From Protula sp. h YS-2021 (taxonomy: Eukaryota; Annelida; Polychaeta; Sabellida; Serpulidae), in assembly GCA_949752745.1 (NCBI GenBank), contig OX457025.1:99869587-99933586 (forward strand): a stretch of 64,000 nucleotides of DNA, read 5' to 3'. Position 1 is the stretch's first letter. Each line of letters starts with the position of its first letter. Below the pieces are notes generated by a model. It worked only from the letters and a program-made list of their open reading frames with translations, made no database searches and was not told where the DNA came from. Made by a program: the position numbers and the translations under genes. Of this stretch, positions 48,401 to 60,400 are shown in pieces.

Positions 48401-51400
48401 GCGGGGGTGGGGGCAGGGGTGAATGTGCCCGTTCGCTGGTGTTGTAGTCATATAGTCAATGCATATGATGCCATACCTTTCGTACAGGGAAAGAGACCCA
48501 AAAGTCAGACATTTTTGCGTGCACTTGAAGAGTTTCTCATACTCATTCAGTGATTGTTTTGTTGTCAGTTTGATGTCGGTTATTTTTTTCCATTTGCAAC
48601 TGGCGGTGCTAAAGGTTTGCATTCAGTGCTCTGGCATGGTCTGTTGTCCCTGGACATGGCACTGGCTTTGCTGCCGTGATGACAGTAAATGCTGCGACAA
48701 ACAAAAGCTGTCTGCTTGCCACTGAAGCCTGATTCTAGTGTCATTTCACCGGGTTAGGAGCTTGATTATTGGGTTCAGTCCTGTGTCCTGTGCAGTGGCT
48801 TGCTCTTATAGTGATTTGTGTTTGAGTGGGAGGGCGGGGGGGGGGGGGGGGGAGGGGGGTGCCTTGTGGGTTCATGGTTGAGAAATTGTATTTGGAAATG
48901 AAATTGACTCTGACAAAGGGTTCTCTCGCTGATAAATAAGTTTTGTGAAAAAAGGTGTGAGAGACGTGCTTCATGATGCCTTCCAAATAGATCGCCACTT
49001 AGTTCCCCCTCCCCCCCTTCACCCCCCTCCCCCCGCCTTCACCCCCCCCCCCCCCCCACTGAGATAGTACCATTTCCAAGTTCACACGGACGACCTGGCA
49101 ATAACCAGTGCTGAGAAAAGTTGAGTTTTGAATGATAGTGATGTTTTGGTTGGTATTACTGTTTTAGATGGCTTGTTGTTTTGAATGATATTGATGTTTC
49201 GAATGGCTTGCAATTTGAATGGTATTGATGTTTTTGGATGTCTCTCTGGCCTGGATGGTATAGGTGTTTTGAATGGTGTTGATGTTTCGGATGGCTAGCT
49301 CTTCGGAATCGTGTGTATGTTTTGGATGCCTTGCAGTTTGAATAGTATTGATATTTTGGATGGCTATCTGGTTTGGATGGTACAGATGTTTTGAATAGTA
49401 TTAATGTTTTGAATGGTACTGATATATCGCTTGCTGTTTCAGTGCGTGCGAGTCCGGGGACACGGCCTTCACACGGCTGCTGCTGGCGCATAACCAGGAC
49501 GACACGGGAGTGCACCCAGTCACCGGGCACAGCCCACTCCACGCCGCTTGTAGTCATGGCAACATAGAATGTGTCAAGCTTCTTTTGCAGGTACAACGCT
49601 GAGTGGGTTGGGAGGTGGGAGGGGGGGGGGGGTGGGGTGCAGGTAGGGGGTGGGAAGGGCATCCCCCATGTTTGATATGTCTGGGAGTTCTTTCTTCTAC
49701 TGTTGCTTTCAGTCTGGATTTCTGGAGTTCATCTGTCGTTGTCTTGCACGTCGAAGATAATAACTCTTGGATTTTAAAACCGTTCATTCATCCGGAGAAT
49801 GCCAACTGCGTGTTTAATTTTAGCATATTCAAAACACCGAGTATCCCGATACCCAACATCAGCTTAAAAATTCAAAGGCTATTTCGCTCTCCTAGGCGTT
49901 TTGATTTACCAGACATATTTTAATATTTGTTCCAGAAATTTCCCGAGTTGATACAAGCGCCGACGATAGACGGTATATTGCCGCTGCACGAGGCTTGCTT
50001 CGAGGGTCACGTGACCATTCTGCAGCTTCTCTTTACGTTTGCCTTCCCAGAGGCCATAATCAAGACATTCAAGGAACAAAATGGCCGCCGCATGTATCGC
50101 TTGGGTTTCAATATCAATGCCAAGGACGGTCACGGACGCACGCCACTGCACATCGCGTGCATGCGCAATAAGTCACGTGTGGTGCGAGAACTGCTTCAGT
50201 TCAAGACCAAGGTCACGTCCAAGTATATGGAGGGGACATTCAAGGTCAGCAGGGACAGGCGCAAGCAGGGATATTCTATCACTTCGAAAAGATTGAGCCG
50301 GTCAGAAGGTGGACTGGGAATGTTCGGGGAGGAACTATTTCATGTCGCGCATGAAGACGCGACAGAGGCCGAAGAACTGAACGCGGAGGAATGCATTCAC
50401 CCGGTGGCATGCGACATTGATTCGATCGACCTTGACGGCAATACACCGCTGCATGTAGCCGTGAAGGGAGACGCCAAGCAGGGCTACCACGAGATAGCGG
50501 AGATGCTGCTCAAACATCGCGCTAATCCCAACAAACCCATCATAAGCCCCAGCGGTAACGTCTCGTCGCTCATGCTAGCGTGTACGCGCGAGGACGCGCA
50601 GGTGGTCAGCGTGCTGCTCAAGTACGGCGCGCGCGACGCGGATAACAAAGTGCTGGGGCAAGCCATCAGCGTGCAGAACGAGGACATCATAGGCGTGTTT
50701 TTACGCAGCAAGAATCGCGTCGACGCGGGCGTCAGAGTGAACGCGCCGAAACTGTACGAGATTTTCCGCATGTCGCGTCCGGGTTCGATGTCCGTATCCT
50801 GGTGTAACGCCACCGTCAATCTACGCCACATTTGGCCCAATACGCCAGTGGCGTTGGACTGGCGTGGGCTGGGCTTGCTCTCACTTAGCCTTCAGTGGTT
50901 GGTGGAGGCTTGTAAGTTACACAACAAAAGAAAGTCGGCGCTGAGTAATGTGACGGTTCCGATTGAGCAGCTGGCTGTGTTTGCTATCACACGTATGGAT
51001 GTGTCAGACAATGAGCTTACCCAGTTACCATTGGAGGTGTTTCGGTTGCCATCGCTACGCATTTTAAATGCGGCCAATAACCAGATAGACTGGATACCTG
51101 GGTGTGTCATCACTGTACCTCGCTCGTGTAGTTGCCTTGGTAACATACTGCGTTCGCATGGAAACGACCGCCATAGTAAAGGTGTTACGCCGCCCTGTTC
51201 TCCAACCTGTGTGCATAAAACAGCCTATCAGGAGTCAGTGCAGACTTCTGATGAATTGTGGGATTGCCCACTGCTGGAAGAAATCAATTTCCAAAGCAAC
51301 AAGCTGCTGTCCGTGCCTAAAGCCTTATGCAGACTTCCCTTGTTACGCAAGCTCAATCTGTCATTCAACAAGCTGACGTCACTGCCATTGGTCATTTGGC

Positions 51401-54400
51401 AGAGCCACAGCCTGGCAGAGCTCAACGTGTCCCATAATGCCCTGCAGAAACTCTCCCACGCCGATGCGGGCTCAAAGCCGGAAGTGACGTCACAGGGGGG
51501 CGAGGGCGGGCCGAAGGAGATGACGTCACAGACGGAAGAGACATTCGAGTCGTCGTCAGCACAAGATTTGCACAGTGCTGCTCCTGTTGCACCACAGTCT
51601 AGTCACCATGGCAACGAGCTGGTGAATTTGAAGTTGCCTGGTTACCAAGCGGGATTTATGCAAATTCATGTATCCCATATTGAATACTGGCACGAGACAT
51701 TGAAAATACACGACTCAAATGACAGCACAAAAAGCTCCAGGACAAGCGCTCATTCGAAACTCACCGACCTAAATCTCTCCCACAATTCCCTATCCGTTGT
51801 TCCCGATACCCTGGCCTGTGTCACGCCTCAGCTGGAGACGCTAAATCTATCACACAATAAAATAAGTCGCATGGGGCTGCCTGGCTTGTATCCCGCTGGT
51901 CTCAGGGAGCTCGACTTATCACACAACGAGATCGCGGAAATGTTAACGGAAGATATCGAGACGTCCGTGGATTCCGGGGTTTACAGCCTACCACCGGTCT
52001 GCATGAATCTGCACGCGAAGAGCAACAGAGCCGCACAGAAGTACGACAATTTTAGTTGCTTTTGTTTTATTCCAGTCAGGCTATCCTGTATTTATTATTC
52101 AGTATTGTGTACAGTCAGTATTTTGTATCAGTACTGCATACAATAAGTATTTAGCATGAGTATCGTGTAGTCAGTATTTTGTATCAGTATTGTGTACAAT
52201 CAGTATTTGGCATGAGTATCGTGTGGTCAGTATATTTTGTAAAAGTATTGTGTACAATAAGTATTCAGTATGATTATTGTTTACAGTCAGTATTTAGTTT
52301 CAGTATTGCGTACAATAAGCATTTAGTGTGATTATTGTTTACAGTCAGTATTTTGTACCAGTATTGTGTATATTCTGTGTTGCGATAAAGGCGGTATCGC
52401 TGTGACGTTGCAGGGGTACTGGTAACCAGTGTAGACACAGAGGTCACTCGGTACTTGACAGACTGAAAACTCTCAAACTGAGTCACAACAGGCTGAGCCG
52501 AGTCCGTCTCCTGCTGGACTCCGCGCCCAGGGATGTCACGCTTAAGGCGCGCACAGCGGTAAGTAACGGCGCGGTCACTAACCCAGAAGGCGCGTACAGC
52601 TGTAAGTAACGGCGCGGTCACTAATCCTGAAGGCGTGTACAGCGGTAAGTAACGCTGCGGTCACTAACCCTAAAGGCGTGTACAGCGGTAAGTAACGCCG
52701 CGGTCACTAACCCTGAAGGCATATACAGCGGTAAGTAACGGCGCGGTCACTAACCCTGAAGGCGTGTACAGCGGTAAGTAACGCCGTGGTTACTAACTCT
52801 GAAGGCGTGCATAGCGGTAAGTAACGCCGCGGTCACTAACCCAGAAGGCGCGTACAGCCGTAAGTGTGTATAAAATGTTTAACTGGGGAAGAATGCATGT
52901 AATCCAGAATGTAAACAATGCACGTGACAAGTAACGTCTGCAGAGCGTGTAGCCGAGAGTGGGACTAACAGTGACGTCAGCGCTACAGAGATCAGAATGC
53001 TGTGATATAAATCGACAAGTGAACATGAGGGAGCAATACGTGTAGTTCCTTGTATTCTGCAGAGACCAAAGGCGGGTTCCACAAGCTCCACGGGCAGCAC
53101 GGAGGCTACCACGGGGCTCTTGTTTCCCAGCCTCTCCATCCTTGATGTCGCCTACAATGAGCTGAGCACACTGTCCCGGGACGCCGCCTTGCATATACAT
53201 CTGTCTGAGCTCAAGCTACAGTATAACTGCGGTCTCACTGAGGTATGTGCCACATGCCGACCCACACGTGCCACCTCACGCGTGCGCCCCCCCCCCCTTA
53301 TCCGGACACTCGCACGTGTCATCCAACACGTATCACCTCACATGTAAACCCTGACACGAGAACTTCGCCCAGTTCAGCAGAGGTGCAGTCATGTGTATGT
53401 GCCACATGCCGGCCCACACGTGCCTTCCCACACGTGCCACCTCATGCGTGCATTTGCATGTGCCATTCAACACGTGACACCTCACACCTGACACATACTA
53501 ACTCACCTTATCACCTCACATGTACCACCTCACACGTGCCGTCCCTCACCGAGCACTCACACGAGTCATTCCGCGTGTGCCACCTGGCACGTAAACCCTG
53601 ACACATGAACTTCGCTCAGTTCATCGGGTGGGATTTATCCCTGCATAATCGCCCGGACAAACTGAAACTGCATTACAATATTCAGTTTACACTAGAAAAG
53701 ATGTTTCTCCACCCTGGCGTAAACGCACTCATTCGCCGACGCTATATTTTGTCTGTATATTATGCGTTTCTTAACTCAGAATGTGGAGCGGTACCTCAAA
53801 GCTAGTTTATAGGCTACGTGCCGTATTTTAACCTGAAGAGTTATTCCAAAATACTTAGCGACCACAAAGTACTGTTTGTTAAAATTGAAATAGTACCGGT
53901 ATGTTTGGGAAAGTGCACCTTGTCGATTTTGTTGTGATCGTTGCCCTCGCACTACAGGGTTTGGAAATTTGCCTGACCCCAGGTCATTAGTGTTAAGTTT
54001 GTCAAGAAAAAGCTAGAAAGGGCGAGAACTTGTTAATCATTTAAGCAACTTACATCAAAGAGTCAATGTTTGTTTCTGTTTCTTTTGCTTAGTTACCTGC
54101 AGAACTAGGGTTGCTAAGGAAGTTGTGGAACTTGGACATCAGTGGTTGCCGTGTGCGAGAGCACCTGCAGGCGTTGCTAGGCGACAAGGCGAGGAGGACG
54201 GCGGAAGTGCTTGGTTACCTCAAGTCCATTAAAGAAGAGTCAGTGTCAATTGTTTGTGACATTTATCGCCTTTTAAGCATTCCGTGTTTGCTGAGTGGAT
54301 CATGGAAAGTTTTGAAGTGATGAAAGTACTCGTGCACTTCAACGTCATTGTTGTCACGTGTTGCTCACCTGATTTCGTTCTAGAATATATCTAATGTACG

Positions 54401-57400
54401 ACCAGTTCAGGGTTAATTCATGTTAAAACTTCCTTTGGTTCGTATACAAAAGTAGGGAAACGGAGGGCACTGACTGTCGTAAATCACGCGTTTTTAAATG
54501 GTTAGGACAACTCGGCCCATTACCAACTCGGTCTACACCAACTCGGCCCACACCAACCCGGCCCATTACCAACTCGGCCCACACCACCTCGGCCCATTAC
54601 CAATTCGACCCATCGCGAAAGACGACTCGGACCAACTTTCGCACAACTCGGTCAATAGCCACGTGAATTGATATGTTTGTTGATTGTTACGTCATTTTTC
54701 GTTGCTTTTCGGTAGAGCTACACCATACAACCGGATGAAGCTGATGTTTGTCGGGATACAGGGTATCGGCAAGACGTCACTGTTGAATGCGCTGCGTAAC
54801 CATGGCAAGACCTCCACCAAGTCGCCAAAGGTTACTTCAGATATTGATTCGTGTTGTCGGGAACTCTTCAACAGCTTCTTGCCCTTCCCCCCCTCCCCCT
54901 TTCCCTCGAATTAGGCATTAATTTAATGAGTAACGCTCTATTATTTAAAATAAAAATACATTAAACAAGAAAAATTCAAACATTTTTTTCCTGTTGCTTG
55001 CGAAATATCGATAAAGTGAGTTTATTCCAGTGAGTTTACTCGTGAGGCTCAGTCTACGTACAGAATCCTAGAAGTTGAGCTGTCCTTAACCCACGTTAGT
55101 CTCTTCCGAAATAGGCTGGCTTTGACTATAATGCCTTGTTGTACTAAATATATGTGAATTCTTATTTGCTTGATATATTCCTATTTTAAATAAAAGGATA
55201 TTGATGTGTTCAAACCCAGAATTTCTAGATGGTCCTGCATTCTGTTTGTCTTGTTGCGTGGTACAGAACTGGGCACAGCGCATGGGTCACAGCAGCATAC
55301 AGGGCCGCGACCACAAGGGGGAGAACATCTCCACAGTGGGGGTCGACATCTCTGACCTGACGCTGGAGAAAGATGGCGCTCGCGTCGTCTTTAGCACGTG
55401 GGACTTTGGCGGACAGGTGCGTGGCAGCTTCCCCTCCCCCCTCCCCCCTCACCCCTTTCCATGAGACGCGGACTAATAAACGTAACATCTCGGTGTCAAT
55501 CTGTGTATTCTTATGGCTGTTGTTACCGTGACAACCAAGGGTAGCAACTGTACTTCTTTATACAGGCCAGCATTGTTGTGTTTTCTCATAGGCTTTGGGT
55601 ATTTACCGGGAGTTTCCGAAATGGAGCCCTGGTGCTTCTGACAGGGAACTCGGGGATTTTAGTCTGCCATTTCAGAAGCAAATATAAGCCCCGGGGGCTT
55701 CTGTTTGGAAATAGTTTCCGAGTACAAGCCCCACGGATTTTATTAAGAATCCAGTGAATAAAATAAGTAATAAAGTATAAGTGTTTTGAGTGTGTTGGTG
55801 TTTTCTTCTGAGTATCACCGGGAGTATTGAGCCTTTTGATTGGGTTGTTTTTTCTGTGTATCAGCTGAAGTGTTACGTGTTTTGATTGGGTGTTTTTCTG
55901 TGTATTAAGGGCAGTATTACGTGTTTTAATTTGGGTGTTTTTTCTGTGCGTCAGCGGGAGTATTGGGTGTTTTGATTGGGGTGTTTTTTTCTGGGCGTCA
56001 GCAGGAGTATTGGGTGTTTTGATTGGGGTGTTTTTTCTGTGTTTCAGCGGGAGTATTACGCCACACATCAGTACTTCCTGTCGAGGCGGTCGCTGTATTT
56101 AGTGGTGTGGAACGTGCAGAGTGGTGAGAAGGGCGTCAACGAGATCATGCAGTGGCTGGTCAACATACAGGTATTCTGGCTAGTCAACATGTATGTTATG
56201 TGTCGCCATTCTTTGAGGGCTCTTTGCACAGCAGGGAGCTGTAGCAGGCACCATTGTGAGCGATAATACCATAGCTCTGGAGAACACTGGGCATTTCTGC
56301 AAACTCTGTTCTGCTTCCGAACTAAAACGATCATGCCATTCAAAAACCGTGGATTTTCTCAACAAAATTTGTGCTTCAGATTTTGACGCCAAATTCTGTG
56401 TTTATACATAACAGATAGATCTCATCAGAGGTCAGCCGTTTTATAACAACGCAGATTCTGCAGCAATTGTTTTATAAATCCGAAGAAAAAACAGAGTTTG
56501 GGAATTACGAATTCTTGATGGAATTTTAAAGTTAAATAAAGATAAATAACCTATTGTATTTGTTTTGAAAATAAAGAATAGGTAACTTGGATATTGTAAC
56601 AAAAATAACTCACTCTGGTGGTAGTTTTCACTTTAAAAAGTATACGAATACGACAACAAAATAACAAAGAAGAAAGGAAGAAAAAGAAAGCATAAGTAAA
56701 AACAATAAATAAATAAACAAGAGCCTTGAAGAACACTGCTGTCATAGCCAAGAATGCATGACGTCACTTTGCAGGCGCGAGCACCAAACAGTCCGGTGAT
56801 TATCGTGGGTACACATCTGGACATGATAGACCAGAGCTACCCGGCTAACTACCTGTCCGACCTACGCCGTCTCATTACCAACAAGTACATCTTGCCCTCA
56901 GGTACTTGATTAAGTATATCAGGTACTGAACTACCATGGTGTATTTCTTCAGTTCAAGCTGTAGGTGTGTCGTGAAACTATAGCTGATCTTATTTGTCTA
57001 TTGTCGTTTTAAGACGGCACACTTCTCGTACTGATAACGAGTTCAGGATCCAGACTGGATGCTGAGAAAATCTCCTATCGACAAACATAACAAAGAATGC
57101 CGTTATTTGTAAAAATAAATATAAATAAATAAATAAAAAAGAAAATAAGTGGAAAAATAAAATCAAATAAACAATAAATATTAAACAAATAAAAGAAAAT
57201 AGAATTAAGAAAAAAACTAGAGTGGACGTTGGCTTGGGGGTACACAGAACCGGACAAGAATGGTCTGCCGCGGGTGCTGTACCGGATAGAGGTGAGCACA
57301 CGCTTCCGGTTCCTGCGCAAGGACTACGTGGCCGAGCTCAAGAGCTGCATCATGGACGCCGTGAAAATAGCAGGTAGACGCCACTACCACCTCCTCGCCA

Positions 57401-60400
57401 GTCGTATGTGTGGGGGGGGGGAGGCGGGAGGGGGTGTGAAAATAGCAGGTAGACGCCACCATCATCTCGCCAGTCGTGTGTGTTTGGGGTGGGGGGGCTG
57501 AAAATAGCAGGTAGACGCCACCTTCACCACCTCGCCAGTCGTGTGTGTGTGAGGGGGGAGGGGGGAGGGGAGCAGCTGTGAGCATTTCAACACTGGGGAC
57601 ATCTTTTGTTTGTGGAAATTACGATAAATTAATAAGAAAATAATTTAAAAGGTAAAATGAATAACAAATAAATAAAAAAAAAAAGAAAAACATATTTTAG
57701 TACTATGATTATCGTTGCTAGCACAACTAAAAGTACTGGCTGTACAATCTTCCATCTGTCCTCTCTTAAAAATAAACAAATAAATAAATAAATAAAATGT
57801 GAGAATCCGAATGTTAAGGGGCAGAAAAATATTATTCTTGTTATTTGGGTTGCAGCGGTGGAGAAAGGTGTGAACTTACTAGCACAGAAAGTCCCCGCAA
57901 TCTACGTGCAGTTAGAAGAGGTGGTCAAAAGTCTGGCGTACGACAGAAAGCTGCAGAACAAGGACCCCGTGCTGCATGCAGAACAATACAAGTAAGTGTA
58001 ACAGGAGGGTGCAGAACGAGGACTCCGTGCTGCGCGTAGAACAGCCATTTATGGTACAACACCAAACATATCGCTACGAGCTTAATCTGCCTTCCCTTTC
58101 TCAGAAATGCCGACCATTCTTCAACGAATTGTGTACATTTAGCCTGTGAAATAGTAGTAAAGATAAGACAGTACCCAATCCGCCTCGTTGCACATTTCGA
58201 AGGGTTGTGAATGCGCTACTCCGATGCTACGCGCCGCTGTAATGACGTAAGCAAAAATCGATTACACCATAAAATCTTGGCGGAAGTTTTCCATCGATGT
58301 TTCAAAAGTACTGCTTAAAATGGCGGTTGTGTGGCGACGTTGAGCGTCTAGTTTTTTTATGTGGTGCGTGTCGCGTGTCGTCAGGATGATGGTGCTGCAC
58401 GAGATGGACGTACGTCACAGTCACTCGTTCCGTGACCTGTCTGAGCTGAACCAGGCGACGCAGTTCCTGCACGAGAACGGTGTGCTGCTGCACTACGATG
58501 ACGTCAATCTGCAGGACGTCTACTTCCTCGACCCGCAGTGGCTCTGTGACATCCTCGCCAATGTGGTCACCATCAGAGAGATCAATCGCCTGGCCAGAGC
58601 AGGTCGGCTGTGCATAATTCACTATTTCCTACAATCAATACAGATTCACATTAAAACTAACAACATTCATCTAAATGGTTTGGTTACTTATACGAAAATT
58701 GTGCGTTAAACAGGAGGTAGAACCCCCAGTTGTCTCAAAATTATTGATTGTAACATGACTTGGGTACATGCTGTAATCTGATTGGTCGATTCCTACATGC
58801 TGTATTCTGATTGGTCGATTCCTACATGCTGTGTTATGATTGGTCGATTCCTACATGCTGTATTCTGATTGGTCGATTTCAAAGTCAGTAGTTTGTTCAA
58901 CGTTGACTGGAACGCCCAAGTCGATAGATACGGTAGTTGTTTGTAATCAGAATTAGGTTGTGTAACAAAGCATACATTGACTTATTTCGAGTCAACATTT
59001 ATTTTAGGCCAACATTTTCTTACTGGCTAATAATACATCATGTGGATTTAAAATACGTAAATATCATGTTGATTTAAAATACGTAAATTGTTCACAAGGG
59101 CTCACAACTAATTTTCCTTGGTTCATAATGTTAGGAATTATTATTGCAATAATTGTAAAAACCTGGTCAAGTGAAAGAAAAAAAACGTAAAAACTTCACA
59201 CGACAAAAAGTTGAAAACGGTTGATCGTGATTTTGTGCTGCAGGTATTATGCGGGCTGATGACCTTAAGATGCTGTTCAAAAACGCTGCCTTCAAACCAG
59301 ACGACATCAAAGCTTACGTCATCAATCTACTCAATAAATTTGAAGTGGCCCTATTGTGGGACGACACCAATCTCCTCATTCCTTCGTTACTGCCCACTGA
59401 GGAGGAGGCGAAACGCGGACTTGCGCATGTGCAGGTGCGCGCCTCATTATTGAGTGCGGAGCTGATGTGTAAATTCAGCCAATCAGAAAAAAAATAACGC
59501 TTGAATCGTGGCGGTTTGATTTTTAAACAATTGTGTTGTCTGCTGGTGTGTGAAGTTGACTTGACTTTTTGAAAAGCAGTTAATTATGAAGGTATGTGTT
59601 TTATGTATTACAGATACCATTGAAAGGTGCTCCGCGGAGGTACTACAGTACCGAGGCCCCGGTGATTCACTCACAAGTACAGCTGACAAGTATCCAGGGA
59701 GGCCAGAACGAAACGCTGAAATCACTGCCGCAGTCAGGGCCACACCAGAAACCGGGAAGTTTCCATTCTGCCCGGGACACTGCGGGGCGAAGTCAAGCAT
59801 GGCAGCGTCTCAGTACTGTTGATGAACAACAGGATATTGTGTATTGTGTACAGGGTGTTCAAAATGTAGATAAAAGAAAGGGTGTTCAAAATACGTCCGA
59901 TATGGATTCCATGGCAACGCAAAAGGACGGTTGTAATGCACAAGGCGACGGTTCGCTTGTGTCAACAGAAGACAACGACATGCCGCTGATCACGTGCATA
60001 AACAACCCGGCGTCGTGCCTCGTGCGGTTGTATCTCATGTCGTACTTCCCCAGCGGCTTCTGGCCTCGTTTTATCACCCGTCTCCTTGGCGACCCATCCT
60101 TCTACGCCACAGCCACGGGCGTCTACGAGCTACCTGAGCTGCTCAAAGCCAATGAGCGATTCCTGGAAAGTACCGACGCCTGCCCAATGTGGAAGTGCTG
60201 GCAGACTGGCGTGAGGCTCGACTACCTGGGCGCATGCGTGCTCCGTGTCAAGGAGGTGGGTCGGGAGGATAGCAACGCATTCTGTGATTATCGACAGTGT
60301 CGGATCCAGATTGAACAGCAGGATGTCGGCCCTGTCAACGTGTCGTCCACATCTATTCTGGAGATACTGCTGCCGAACGAGGCGCTGAGTGTGGCTTTTG

